From: Venturia oleaginea
Lineage: Eukaryota > Ascomycota > Dothideomycetes > Venturiales > Venturiaceae
NCBI GenBank assembly: GCA_013176395.1
Contig: JABMLP010000012.1
Location: forward strand, 1,488,001 to 1,552,000
DNA: 64,000 bases
Direction of reading: 5' to 3'
Within the stretch, counting starts at the first letter, position 1; each line of letters opens with the position of its first letter. Positions 22,991 to 35,414 of this stretch are shown piece after piece. Under the pieces are notes generated by a model that saw only the letters and a program-made list of their open reading frames with translations, did not search any database and was not told where the DNA came from. The position numbers were made by a program, and so were the translations under genes.

Positions 22991-24418
22991 TAACGTATTC
23001 CACCATCGAGCGGGTCAACCCAACGAGCGGGTCAAAAAGGCTTGGCACGACCAACTTATGTTACGACTCTTCAATTTAATCGCTATCAACAATAGATTCT
23101 AAGTCCGTCGTGCTGCTATCTGATTCAGAAAATATCTTGATATCTTTTTTACAAGTTCGCGCATTATGCCCAGCTGCGCCGCAGTTCCTACAGCGCCGTT
23201 GAATTGGTCGGGCTGTTCCTTGAGCACCACTACCACGAGCCTTCTTTGATCCCTGAGGCGCTATAGACGCCTCTGCAGCTACCTGCGCTGCTGCAGTCCC
23301 ATACTCAATAGTACCACCTTGCTGGATCCACTTCCTTTTGCGCCATTTTCGGTTCGTTGTTACTGCTAATTGCTCTTCAAGCTCGCGGTTACGCGCAACA
23401 AGCAGAGCGTTTTGGTGTAGCATCAATTCAGCGCCCTTGACAAGCTGGGAAAAGCCTGCCTGCGCAGTAACTGGTGACCGAGTAAAAGACTCGCTTACGA
23501 GCTTGGATTGGGATCCAAATTCATAAGTATTACTTGGAGTCTTGGACTGCCACGGCGTTTCTGGGAGATGGGTTTCTGGCGGGGTTCGTAGCCGTACTTC
23601 AAGGCGATCCAACACCACCTGCGCGTCGATAGGGACTAGCCCTACTGCCTCAAAAGCCTTTTGACAGTTCTCTTTCGTAAACACGTCGAAAAACGCGTCT
23701 TTGAAGGCAGGGAGAAAGCCTTCCTTGTTGATATGGTACACGCGTCGGCGTGCCAAGTCCCGGACGCGTTGGGAGTACTTGCGCTTCAACGGCGAGAAGC
23801 AGACCACGTCAAGGGGCTAGAGTATATGCGACGAGTGCGATGGCATGCAGAGGGTTATAATCTTGTTTTCGAGGCAGTAGTCCTTGAAATCCTGGCTGAG
23901 ATGGCTCTCATGGCCGTCCAAAATAAGCAGCCTGTATCCTATCCTTAGCTCGATTGAAGGCCATCTTGAGCTTATCTGAGCGCGTTATGAACCTCTCAGC
24001 CCAGTTTTTCCCTACTGGCTCTCCACCGCGTACACCCAGTAGTTTATCCGCCATATCTGCTACCTCACACAGCCGGGGCGCGAATCCTCGCGAATCGAGG
24101 TCGAGGATGTATTGGACGATTGTCTGCTCTTCAGTCGTAGTGAGCTTGTGTCGGGCGTTGCGAGTATCTAGGCGATACGTAATTCCGTTATATCGCCTAG
24201 TTAATGTTGAAGGAGGTATATCAAACGCCTCAGCAGCGCGCCGGAGGCTTCGGAATTGGTGGGTATTGTAGGCAGAAAGGGCAAGCTGGATTCTGCCTTC
24301 TCTGTTAGATGATTGCGCGTTTTGTTGTTGAGACATATTGTGTTGATAAGGGAGCAGCTGGTCTTGGCATAAACTGACCCGCTCGATGGGTTGACCCACT
24401 CGATGGTGGAATACGTTA
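22991..24418 (-). mobile_element. Second Fot1/pogo-like transposon copy, internally deleted
   Basis: The body is 22993-24416 (1424 bp) with TA duplications at 22991-22992 and 24417-24418. Inverted repeats start ACGTATTCCACCATCGAG and again consist of two tandem units, here with the core CGAGCGGGTCAACCC instead of CGAGCGGTACACA. The transposase is on the minus strand and has lost the middle part of its coding region. It is a sister of the copy at 39270-40702, not a simple duplicate of the 14.5-kb element. Confidence 0.88.
23076..24336 (-). pseudogene. Fot1/pogo-like transposase lacking the first DDE aspartate
   Basis: The N-terminal part (from MSQQQNAQSSN at 24336) has the HTH (SLRRAAEAFDIPPSTLTRRY) and CENP-B-type region (GEPVGKNWAERFITRSDK). 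After FNRAKDR the sequence jumps, in another frame, to the second catalytic block (LILDGHESH) and third block (LQPLDVVCFSPLK), so the NFDE segment is missing. The end retains a leucine/Arg-rich tail and zinc knuckle CRNCGAAGHNARTC (CX2CX4HX4C). It is non-functional. Confidence 0.85.
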
Positions 24419-25692
24419 TATGGAGGACATTTTTAGTCGCCTAGTACCGCCATCTTCACTGTGCACGTGGTAATACACCATGAATCTTGTTAGTACTTTA
24501 TTCGTTGATGCCTCCCTTGATCTCCACTTGATGAATAAAAGGTCTTTGTAAGCCCGATATCAATTTTATTTCGAGTTACGAGCTATCGCCGTCTTCGAGA
24601 CTGTTACACGTGCGGCGCCAATCTCTCGGACTCGGACACTCCTTTGCCTCGACTCCATCCAAAGTCCATCAAACCTCCTTCTAACAACCATCAAGCCGAT
24701 CTAGTACACTCTTCCTTTCGCCTATCTCCCCCATACTGTTTAATCATAGCCACGCTGTCACTAACAAAGACACAGGAGATGTCCGAACAGAACCCGGAGC
24801 TGTGGTACGCACCTGGCCTTCGGTCACACTTGTGCTCTTCATTGCCCAATAGGCACCGAAATATCATCAGACACAGCCGGTAATGTGCAGTTCGGTCGGA
24901 GGCGGTCCCAAACAGAGGTACTTTCAAGCGTGGTGAACCTTGAGGTTTAAACAAGAATCCATGGAGGCCGGGCAGTGCTGACCATTCCTAGTGCTGACCA
25001 GATCCCTTGGCTATCTTCATCTGTTGGCAATCTCTCTATCAGCTTGCAGTTTTTTCAAGATATTTTTGAGATTGGAGATCTACATGCTGGGGTTCCTTCA
25101 ACCACAAATGCATCCAAATTGGGGGCGACCCGTCTTCCTAATGGTCAGGTCTACAGACCATGCGTGTGCCCAGATACCATCTGATATCATCTGCCAATTA
25201 AGTACAAGATTTTGAGATACAGATCTTGAATCTGCGGATAGCAAAGCCACCTCTCACGGAAGGACTAGTGGGCCGCTTTGCTACAGGACAGTTCCATCGA
25301 CGAATGCGCTTTCTTAGTTACACCACGTCTGCAAATCCGTCGTGTATCATGCCGTAGCTTGAACACCAATTCTATATTTTATCTTGCTTACTGTGGCTGA
25401 TCACAGAGCACGAGGCTACCTTTTAGGCAATGATAGCTCATAACAGCCCCATGGGGTACACAAGCTTTTTCCATTTATCTATTGCTCTGACTTGGCTACA
25501 GATTTTGTTCGATCACTCAACAAGCCGGTTCCCATTTGTTGCCTTGGCATTCATTCAAGCTGCTTGCCGACTTGGCCTTCACTTTTTCCCAAGTCTCTAC
25601 TTTATCACAAACCAATCCTCTTTGAGATAGTCTTTTGACCTATCGGAAGCACGCACAATTCAATCTGCCCGACAATCTGCGGAACAAATACA
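24419..25692. other. Intergenic region, no supported gene
   Basis: Short frames only, none with motifs. It lies upstream of the LtrA-family gene and includes its promoter. Confidence 0.45.
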
Positions 25693-28192
25693 ATGGACCT
25701 ATCACGTTATATCAGCATGAAGAAGCGCAAAGAGACTGGCTTCTCTCACCAGTCAGGAAGCCCAGCTCCAACGCGGCGGTACCTTCCTTTCTTTGCCTCA
25801 CCTGTGGATCAGACATCACTCGCGGCAGTGAACGACTATGCTTCATTCCCATCCGATTCCACGAACCACAGCAGCACTCCTCGTCTGTATAAACATCACG
25901 AAGAGGCTTCTACGATCGAGCTGTTTTACGATCTTTTCTTTGTGGGTAACCTGGCCTACTACACTGCCATGCATCAACATGTCGATGCTCAAGGTGAGCA
26001 AAAGTGTGGTTGAAGCCTGAAGAGACCCAGAACTAACAAATTGTGCAGCAGTCATAGCTTACTTGAAACTGTTCACCCTGATGTGGTTTACATGGCTACC
26101 GACAACGCTTTTCGATGTTCGCTTCTCTGCTGACTCGGTCTGGAATCGTTCTTGCAAAGCAGTCCACTTTGGTGTCATGACTGGGTTTGTTTTTGCTGGG
26201 CCTCTTTTCGATTCATACGACAAAGCAGATGATATCCGTGCATTCAGAGCTTTTGCCCTCGTTCTCGTCGTTTCTAGGGCCATCTTGACCCTGCAGTACG
26301 CTCTCGTCATATGGCAGAGTCGACAATGCAAGAAAGCAATGCTTCCTCTTGGTCTCAGCGTGTCAATCAATCTGCTCGCAATGATATTATTCCTAGTAGC
26401 CAGGTATGCGTTTCCGACTAGTAGCTATGTGGAGTGGTACAAGTCAACTTTCTTGTAAGTTATATCGTGGCGCACGAGAGACAACTGCTAAATCCATCAG
26501 GATCATCGTTGCTATTTCAGATGGGCTTGCCACTATGCTGGTGGCAATATTCTGGCGAATCGTCAGCTTCAAATACACCAACCTAGTCGAAAGAGTCGGT
26601 CTTCTGACCTTGATCATTATTGGCGAAGGCATTATAGGAATGGTCAAAAGTGTCTCCTGTATCACCAAGAGCCAGGCTGATAATAATGGGACCGAAATTG
26701 GCACTGTCATCGCGGGCGTCCTATTACTTGTATGTCCAACTGCTCCACGTTTTAGATCATTTCTGACCAGTTCTAGTATCTCATCTGGATGCTCTACTTC
26801 GATCAGATTGAACACCGGCGCTTTGGAACTATCCGCCAACAAATCTGGGCACTCCTACATTTCCCGTTGCATGTCGCAATCCTTCTGTGTGTCGAAGGAA
26901 ACACCTCTCTCATAGTTTGGAACTCAGCTGTTCAAGGTCTTAAATTCGTATGGAGCCGTAAGCCAATGCTGGACCAAGGATCACCCTCTTTTGCTTTTAC
27001 ATCACGTGAAGCATTTGTCTCCACATTCAATTCTTCGATGTGGGCTATCGAAAAGCGATTCAAGGCCAAGTCTTGGGCTACTTCATACGACTGGACCTCG
27101 AATCTTACGGCTATCTCCAACATCTCTTCAACCTACCCGTTCAGGTCACCATCATGGAACGACGCTGTCGCGCCAATCATCAACAAGTCATTCCAAGCAG
27201 CTTCAGTTTTCGTTCTCGAGTCTCATCAGGAGACTCTCAGTAAGATGATTGCGGTAATGCCAACGCCAGGAGACGAGCTTCACGCTGTATACCGCGTTTT
27301 TGACGTCGCTGTCCTTTACTTTTACAGCGGAGCAGCTGCAATGCTCTTAATTCTCGCGATTTGCTATTGGTAAATTCTATAGCAGCCCAGCCATCGTGCA
27401 CATGCTAATGCTTTCAGGTTTGGTAAACTACACAAAACCAAATACGAATTCGGAGAGATCATCAACAGGACATTGGTAGGCTTCACTCTGCTAGTCATTG
27501 GGATTTCGACAGTCCTCAGCGACAGGACTGAGACAGGCTTCAAGATTGCGGCCAGCAACTGGATCATTCCGGTTGTTGTGATCGCGTTTTTCCTAGTCAT
27601 TGCCCTCGACAATATCCTTCTCACTATTATGACTCTGACACGCAAACGTCGAAACACGTTCTCCGTTCTTAACATCCGTCAAAACACATCTTCAGCAGAA
27701 GACGAAGAAAACCTCGTCAGTCGTGGGAGATATGAACAGACCATGCGAAGTAACCCAGGCTCCAGAAACGCTTCTCCATTTGATGCCTCTCGCTTTCAAA
27801 AAGGCAGTCGAAGCCGAGTGGGATCAAGAACCTCATCTCCATACGACCCAGCCCGCCACAACCTCTACGATCAACCTGAAGACTTGGAAGAAATCCATCC
27901 AGCCCTGAGAGACAACAAATTTCCCATCCTTCATAGCCATCACAGTAGCTATCAGAACTTGAATACCATGCGCACGAGCCGGAGCCGACAGAGCAGCCTT
28001 GGGCCTGGAGCTCAGAGGGGCCGATATGATACTCTAGCCTCGCACAGTCGAGAGAATAGTCTGGTTCGGGGTTATCCTAGGATTTCGCCAAGTCAAAGCC
28101 GGCAGAGTAGTGCGGATCGGAGTGGAGAGCGAATCAGATACGATGTACACGATGAGCATGACGAGTTGGGACATGGCGGTTTGCAATCATAG
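25693..28192 (+). CDS. LtrA-family (low temperature requirement A) membrane protein
   Basis: Five exons, 25693-25993, 26049-26454, 26501-26729, 26777-27369 and 27418-28192, give 767 residues; all four introns are 46-55 nt with GT..AG ends and matching phases. The LtrA signature EEASTIELFYDLFFVGNLAYY sits near residue 75. Many hydrophobic helices follow, including LFTLMWFTWLPTTLFDVRF and LVERVGLLTLIIIGEGIIGM. A soluble stretch of about 100 residues lies between helices, and two more helices precede a long C-terminal tail. This tail is Ser/Arg-rich with repeated SRxxSxxS motifs, suggesting phosphorylation. The bacterial family was named from Listeria growth at low temperature; the biochemical role in fungi is unknown. 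Confidence 0.85.
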
Positions 28193-28559
28193 TTTGTAAA
28201 CGGCGAACGGATGGGTATTTAGCATTCTGGGTGGTCATTTACGATTTATGATATACTGAGTATTTGCATTGGGACATTTTAGAAGGATTGAGCCTTTCAT
28301 TGGGAGTAGGGGTGGCGAGCTTAGTCGCTCAAGTTCTTTCACAGTTTTTGTTTTTATACCTACGATTTTTGGATGGTTTTATTCACATCTAGACGCAATC
28401 GTTCCGGCTTTTCACTTCAATTTACGTAAATTGCAACTTCTAGCTCACGATATTGCTAGCCTCTTGCATGATTTCCTGTTTTGGACGCAACACGTGCGAT
28501 ATGATTATGTGGCTCACATCGCATCCAAATATCGGGTATTTTGGGCTATGTATTACATG

Positions 28560-29052
28560 GTATCGCCCTCCAAAATCTCCGCGCTGCTGGAGGAGATATG
28601 GAGGGCAAGGTGGGAGGAGAAGAGAAGGAACAAGGCCGGTGCGACTTGGTCTAAGGAGTGGGAGGACGAGACACTGGCACTGTACGATGGCCTCACGAAA
28701 CTTGAAGCTACAGCGTTTTTTTTTGATGAGAACAGAGGTATTGGGACTCCGGTCCTGGCTGGCAGCAATACATGTGCCAGGGATAACCCCGGAATGCGCG
28801 TGTGGATGGCGACACCAGACACTAATTCATGTATTCGACTTCTGCCCCAGATACAATAGAGACCATCTGAGGAGCGAAACGGGTACAACATCGATACGTA
28901 CGGCACTCAATACCAGTAAGGAATGTAAGGCTGCTGCTAGGTGGATGCTCGACAATAATATCCTGCCCTATCTTACCGTGGCAAACAACGCACAAAAGGA
29001 GGACAGGTCAAACTTCTCCGCGGCTCCGCGGCTGGTGGGGAGAATTGAGTAA
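28560..29052 (+). pseudogene. Tad1-type LINE relic (C-terminal end of ORF2)
   Basis: The stretch reads WSKEWEDETLALYDGLTKLE in one frame and, after a run of nine T at 28716-28724, MRTEVLGLRSWLAAIHVPGI and CACGWRHQTLIHVFDFCPRY in another. The pattern of a Trp-rich linker, then an MRTxxxGL block, then CxCG..Q...H....CP is the typical C-terminus of Tad1-clade LINE polyproteins. The rest (KECKAAARWMLDNNILPYLT) also fits. Everything upstream, including reverse transcriptase, is missing, so it is a 5'-truncated, frameshifted remnant. No target duplication could be defined. Confidence 0.6.
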
Positions 29053-29988
29053 GAAGACACAGAGTAGAAGGGGGGACGAGCAGAGACTACGGACGGGAAG
29101 GAGGAGAAGCTGAAGTGAGAAATGAGCGGAATTCCCGAGCCATGGACGGTACAAACACTGTCCATCAGTACGAACTCCAGCCAACCAGGAGAAAGCGTTG
29201 GAGAGCTGAAGGTGCGATGAGGGTCTTGAGGAGGGACCGAGGAGAGAAGAGGAGGTGTGGACTGAAGAATGCTGTGAGGTGAGGGAGGGAGGAGAGATTG
29301 GGTGGAAGTTGTTTATTTATTAACGGCGCGTTACCAGAGAGCGCCGTGTCCGTTACCACGCCCTCACCTGGACTCGCAATGTTTGGGTCCTCACGATGCT
29401 TGGCATATTGAATCCTGGTGTTGTATAAATCCTGGACCCTGGATTTACAACAACAATGGCCAACTCGGAAACTGGACAACACCGGCCCGGAACAGAGGAT
29501 TGGGAGCATTAGGACCGGAGGGTGTCCTATACTGACCACAGTATAAATGACTCGGGTAGTGAACGGGGGGGCATAGTTCGACGGCGCCGGTCCATGGACG
29601 GGGCGCGGTCTGGAAAGTGACAAAAATCTTTTTTATCCCAGAGAGGTGGGTTTTTGCAATTGTAGATAGAGATTGTGGGCACACGGCACATACGCCATTA
29701 CATACCACGTAAAATCCGATTATTATTATTATTATTTCATGGTATCTATTTGTCTGATTAGTCTCTCACTAGAGACATTCTTTTGAGAACACGGGCGAAA
29801 ATAGTCACGTGCATGAAATCGAAGTTTTGAACGCAAGGAAAGAGTATTGATCCTCACACCATTCCACCATCAACTTATATCTTGAAAACCACTGTTTCCA
29901 TCAAGATAGGCTTCATACATCTCATCTAGCATATTTGCCTGGGCGAATATGGATTTATCGTATCGTTAGTCGCGATATTGAGCGAAGG
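29053..29988. other. Intergenic region with an (ATT)n run
   Basis: No supported gene. An (ATT)n microsatellite lies at about 29719-29737. It might be the 3' tail of the LINE relic, but its distance of 0.7 kb from the last coding trace makes that uncertain. Confidence 0.4.
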
Positions 29989-32058
29989 ATGCAATCCGGG
30001 ATCGAAACCTCATTGGATGAGCTGGTCCACTGCAGATATTGTCGAGAAATAAACCTCGAAAACCTGACTGCGGAAAACGGTTACCTCCACGCCCCGAGTC
30101 GCTTGTCACTTGTTCGCAGTGCGCAGAAATGTAGGCTCTGTTCGCTGCTCTTTCGGAAGGATAGGAGTAGGCATAGTTCGCAACTTCGGTTGAAGCTTGA
30201 GGCTTTCAACGACGATGATCCGCAAGTGTGCTTGCGAGTCACGCATCTCAATAATAATGCGATGGTTGCGCATCGGTTTTCCTTCTTTCTTTATACCTCG
30301 CCTGGTCAGTGTAACAAAATTCATCGAGTTCATCCACTAAATTGCCTCAGGTGATAATGCTACTCAATATGGCATTACGGTGAAGAAAGCGTTGACGCAA
30401 ACGCAATCGTCCGAAAGTTTTGGAACGGCTGCGAAGTGGATTAATGAGTGTCTCAATCATCACGACTGCTCGACTCACCTTTCGCTTCGGGAGCAGGAAA
30501 ACATGTTCCCAGCACGATTGATCGATGTTGATGCTTTCAAAGACTCGAAGGATGTTCAGCTTAGCGAGAACGATGGGAGTCATTTACAATACATCACGTT
30601 AAGCTATTGCTGGGGTAAAAGCCGTACATTCACCACGACATCTCGCTCTTTACGACTGAGGACGGCTCGAATCAATTTCGAGACTCTACCTAAGACTTTT
30701 ATGGATGCCGTGAGAATAACACGCGAACTCAAAGTGCGATTCTTATGGATAGAGTGAGTATCCCATCATATTGCACTAATCAATCATATACTTCAGACTA
30801 ACAGCGAACAGCGCACTATGCATTGTTCAAGATGATCGCCTTGATTGGCAACGGGAGTCCGCCAAAATGGGCGCCATCTACTCGATGAGTTACTTGACCA
30901 TAGCAGTCGATTCTGGAGTTGATTGCAATAGTGGTGCTTTCAATAACTTCAGCACGACGCAAGAATTGGCTTTCGAAAATGCCCCATTCGTGTTGACTAG
31001 CACCACAGCAGATGGGACGCAAAGTAAGCTCTTTCTGTGGGATCCTAGTCGTGGTGTAAGACGACCGACGCCGCCTGAGATTGATGGCTCACCTCTTGCT
31101 GAGCGTGGTTGGGGTAAGCTCTATCATCAGCCACAGGTTACTTATAGCTTTACTGACTCGCAAAGTATGCCAGGAGAGAATACTGTCACCAAGAATTTTA
31201 CACTACACAAAATCACAGCTATTTTGGGAATGTCGTGAGATCTTGCTGGCAGAAGATGGCCTTCGTCCTTGGAGTCTTTGGACTGGCCAAGCCGAGACGA
31301 TTCCTGGTCTGGCTCGGAATCTGTATGGGACGACTTCTGACTCGAGTAGTCTCATTCGACTTCTAGATGTCTGGTATACCAACGTGGTCAGCCAAAGCTA
31401 TTCCAGACGGAAGTTGACTCGTCCGGAGGACAAGTTGACGGCGATATCGGGAATTGCTAGAGCCTTTTCCCGACATTTTCGATGCAAGTATATCGCTGGC
31501 CTATGGGAGTTTGATCTGGCATTCGGTCTCAGCTGGAGGAAGAGGGGTCCTGTGGTTCGTCCTGCCCTATTTCGAGCTCCATCCTTCTCATGGGGAAATT
31601 TGGATGCCGTTATCTCAGGAATTGAGTGGCCTATCCGTTCATCAAACAACCATTCTGCGGTAACGATCGTGCAAAGCCATGTTGAGCTTGATGGCGAAGA
31701 TCCTTTCGGCAGAATTTCATCATCAAGCATCAAAGTCACCGGAAATGTAAGAAAAGCGTTGGTGGTCTCCCGGAAACGTATATCTACAGGGGACTACAAT
31801 CTGGTTTGGGAGCTTCGCAGCTTGTCCAACAAACTTCTCGGCACTGCCTTCATGGATGCCGATGTTTCGAGCGACACGCCCGAGCCTGTTAACTGCCTCA
31901 TTCTAAGTGAGGGTGATAAGGTTGGGCAGGCCTTGATTTTGGAGAAAACTTCTGAAGAGGACGAGTACATTCGCAAAGGCGTTGCCGAAATTTTGGGCTA
32001 CGACAAAGACGATCCATTTTTCGAACGCGATGAGCTGCAAACAATCACAATATACTGA
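29989..32058 (+). CDS. HET (heterokaryon incompatibility) domain protein
   Basis: Four exons, 29989-30304, 30351-30753, 30812-31113 and 31166-32058, join in phase to 637 residues. The HET domain covers about residues 183-345: YITLSYCWGK, then TLPKTFMDAVRITRELKVRF, LWIDALCIVQDD (formed across intron 2), MGAIYSMSYLTIAV and, across intron 3, ERGWVCQERILSPRIL, followed by FWECRE. An N-terminal Cys pair region (CRYC, then CRLC) precedes it. The C-terminal part has no recognised domain. HET proteins trigger cell death on non-self recognition during hyphal fusion in some fungi, but most members are uncharacterised. The ATG at 29989 is the first in the frame. Confidence 0.9.
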
Positions 32059-33121
32059 TCTACCAACTCAGCGACTGGGTAGATCAATTACTTGAGCTTC
32101 CGTAAGAGTTGACTGGTTTCTTCGAGCTTCAAAGTCGCCTGGTCTCGCTGCCAGATTAAGTTCCAAGAAGCCTTGCCAGACCCGCTACTCTTTCAGGAAG
32201 GTATATTTCGATTTGCTCACTACCCGGTATCTGTAAAATTCCCCACAACGTAGCAGCGGTTTGGCGACAGGAGAGAGAAATATTGCCCTGAATCAGTTAA
32301 AACTTCTTCACCATGTTATTGAAGTGCGGTGACTAATCACTTCAATCGAAGGCCAATCAGGTCATCACTGTCCTGAATAGCGGGATCACTGCTGTTGGTG
32401 GAATTTTCGCCAAGGTGAATACATTTGTTGGCAGAATGGGCGCTTTGGCAGTGTAGTGATACATGTGGCGTGCCGAAATTGATGGTTTTTCGTACGGAAT
32501 GAACACCGCACACGGCACGGTACTTAAAGAGAGACCACGTCTCTCTTTTCTCTTCATCTCATTCTCACTCGCCTGAGATCGCTTCGGTTTTTGCCCGCCC
32601 ACCGTCCCTTTTCAAGATGTACATAGCCTTATATAGATAAGAGGGACAGGCCTGCTTGCGGAGGATTCTGTGAGAGTCAGGCAATCCCTGAAGACTCTCC
32701 CATCGCAGGCCCTCTCCCAAACAGTCAATACAATGTGTTATTGACCCTACCTTCTTCGACGTGAATGGGTTGTGACGAAAGAAAGGTAATGTGGCGGATA
32801 GCCATACAATTGACCATATATTATTTCCAGTTGGCTTGCACCAGCTATTTGAATAATGGCTAACCTTAAACGGAGTTGTAAATCTTGTAGATAATTCTCT
32901 GCATCCAGATCCTCACCCGCCTTTTCACCGCACTCATGTACAATATGCATGCACGCCATGGCGCTAAGCCTCATCGAGGCACTCAGAAGTAACCGAAGGC
33001 GTACTGCGGCAGGATTACTAATGCCAGCTGACCGTCCAGGTAGCAATGTTTCGAGGGACCCTTCCTGACTTCCCTCATTTGGATGTAGAGCACATCAGTT
33101 CTTTGGTTGTGCGATAGCGGA
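32059..33121. other. Intergenic region, no supported gene
   Basis: No convincing coding sequence. A 99-codon minus-strand frame at 32747-33046 has no recognisable motif. I looked here for an upstream zinc-cluster exon for the next gene and found none. Confidence 0.4.
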
Positions 33122-34776
33122 ATGATGGACATGCGACCAACCAGTGCGTTCAAAATGGACCTCAGCTTGGATACCTTGACTTATTTGCGTACAGGAAAAC
33201 GTGAGCTTCAGTTTCTCAACATTGAGCAGCCGTCACAAATGAAGACCATTGAAAATCGGCGCCTTGTTCGACGTTTCGCTACGATGTCAAGAACCAAGAA
33301 AGCCACTCAAAGCTTGAAGGCCTGCTGTGAGACAGCTGAGGGTACGACCGATGGAGTGCGCTTTGATAGGTTGATTGGTGTCCACAGTCTTGATCCGTTT
33401 CGGTCGTTCCCTGTGGAAATGGAACCTTATATGTACCAGCTATTTGATTACAGTAAGCAGTGACCTCTCCCCATCTTGAATTAGCATCTGGGATCATGCT
33501 TGAAAGTCATTACGACGAGGCTGCCTCCGACTACCGTAGCAAGAAAGGGCTAATGTTCAGCATGTAGTGAACCAATCACTGGCATACAAGCTTTTTCCAT
33601 ACAAGAACACGGAAGACTTTCGTCCTGGGCAGATGATCATCAAATACGCGATCTTGGACGCGAGAGTTCTCCATGCGATTTTGTCTATCACTTCATTTGC
33701 AGTTGCCCATGGAGACAAATCTTTGCAAATACGGGGGCTTGACCATAGGCTTCGTTGCATCCAACTCACCAATAAAAGCCTCGAAGATCAACAGAGTGTC
33801 TATTTGGAGGGAACGGTTATCGTGATTGCGCAACTGGCAAGCTTCGAGCAAGCTTGGGGTGACTATGATGCATGGAGATCGCATATGCAGGGTCTCAAAC
33901 ACATCATGAACTTGCGTGGGGGATTAAGGCACTTTCCATCTTTGTGGTACAATGTAGCTCAGTGAGTCCTCATATTACCGCATCTTTGAGCAAGCATGCT
34001 GACCTAGTTCTATCAGAGTTGACTTCATGGGCTCATACGTATTTAATCAAATCCCTTTCTTCGATAGCGATGATTATCAATCCTCGAATCTCATTGCCGA
34101 CATTGTCAATAAACAGCATGATAGCAAGACGCAAGTCTTCAAATTACTGCACCACATGGCTCGTTCGAAACTCAGTCTATTGCCAGAGACATACATCCTC
34201 GATGTGGAGCTCAATTCCATTCTAGCCGACTTTCACGCCCTCAACCAGGATCTCCAACAGCATTATAATCGATGTTACTCAAACAATGATATCCATTATG
34301 TTCTCCACCTACAGAGGACTATCGAGTTGCGCCTATTCCAGGCATTACATCGAATCGCACCTACAATGTCCCAGATCCATCATGCATACATTATGGCATT
34401 ACAGATCTACATGAATCGAGTCTTTCGCGGATTCCACTGCGGCCAACGACTTCCGCTGAACATTGCGGAGCGTTTACTTCAGACTTTGCATGGTATGAAT
34501 CTCGCCGAGAATGAGCAGTGGAATGAAGTATTTGGTCTTTTGGTGTGGATGGTATTTATGGGTGGTTCGACATGTAATGAGGGAACATCTAGAAAATGGT
34601 TCCTTGATCTGGCTAGGTTTTTACTAGATCGATCGGGTCTTGATACTTGGGAGAAGATTTCGGATGTCTTGGAGGAAAGATTGTACTCTGAGCGGGAGCT
34701 TGCTATGGGCTTTCGTGATATCTGGAATGATATACGAACCGAGCCGTCGGGTGAGAGAGAGTCAGGGGGCGTATGA
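33122..34776 (+). CDS. Fungal transcription-factor-like protein without visible zinc cluster
   Basis: Exons 33122-33452, 33568-33961 and 34017-34776 give 494 residues with consistent phases; introns are 115 and 55 nt. The pattern FDY..NQSLAYKLFPYKN, then KYAILDARVLHAILSITSFA, then AQLASFEQAWGDYDAWRSHMQGLKHIMNLRGG resembles the regulatory (Fungal_trans_2-type) domain of Zn2Cys6 proteins, in which the second block describes a middle homology region. The N-terminus has basic residues (RRLVRRFATMSRTKK) but no CX2CX6C cluster. It may be a regulator that lost its DNA-binding domain, or one that acts by other contacts. No target is suggested by neighbours. Confidence 0.7.
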
Positions 34777-35003
34777 AAAATATCGGAGCTTGGGGTAAAC
34801 TGGAGTTTTGTTGATGTTGTGTAGCCCCAAGGTATCACTGATCTCGTGGTCGATGCGCAAAAAGAACGCAAACTCGATCATACAATTACACCAAAAAATA
34901 CGCTTTCTATGGACGGAATAATTTACAGCATATATCATAACTTCCCACTATCATATCATGATATTCACCTCCCCGATTCAAAAAGTCTCCAATAATCACT
35001 GCT

Positions 35004-35414
35004 CTAGAAATTGAGATAGCCGCCCGCTCGCAAAACGGTCTCCCTTCCATGTTTTTCGTAAATTGGCGGTTCATCATGGCTCATGGAAGTCTCGGCGTAG
35101 AAAGGGACTTGATTTGTAGTCTGGGAATATATGCTGGACGATGATGTTTGAGGATGGAAATCCGCATCGTCGGTCTCGTCTTGTTTGAGCTCGGTGTTGG
35201 AGATTTTGGCTAGTTTGTGGGCTGTGCGTTTGTTGATTATGTGTGTGAGGAGAGCGACGAGGGCGATAATTGGTGCAGCCATGTGAGTAGTAGGTAAGTT
35301 CGGCGACGAGGGTGTCGAGTTGTGAAGTAGCGTTTGTATGAGTGATGGATCTGTTGTAGATGATTTTGAGTGTTGCGGTGGAGGTTGAGAGATGTGATGA
35401 AAGGTATCAATCAT
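35004..35414 (-). CDS. Small single-pass membrane protein of unknown function
   Basis: The 136-residue frame has a polar Ser/Thr/Pro-rich N-terminus, one hydrophobic segment (MAAPIIALVALLTHII, near residues 45-60), then a basic stop-transfer stretch (NKRTAHKL) and an acidic/polar tail. Tail residues YEKHGRETVLRAGGYL near the end look like a short conserved motif. Translation could alternatively start at the Met directly before the hydrophobic segment. No family is recognised, and only the composition and single helix support it. Confidence 0.45.
   Translation of the reverse strand: MIDTFHHISQPPPQHSKSSTTDPSLIQTLLHNSTPSSPNLPTTHMAAPIIALVALLTHIINKRTAHKLAKISNTELKQDETDDADFHPQTSSSSIYSQTTNQVPFYAETSMSHDEPPIYEKHGRETVLRAGGYLNF

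Noticed and set aside
32865..32905. Possible Zn2Cys6 exon (CKSC) upstream of the regulator-like gene
   Set aside because: A stop codon follows immediately and no further cysteines appear in the frame.
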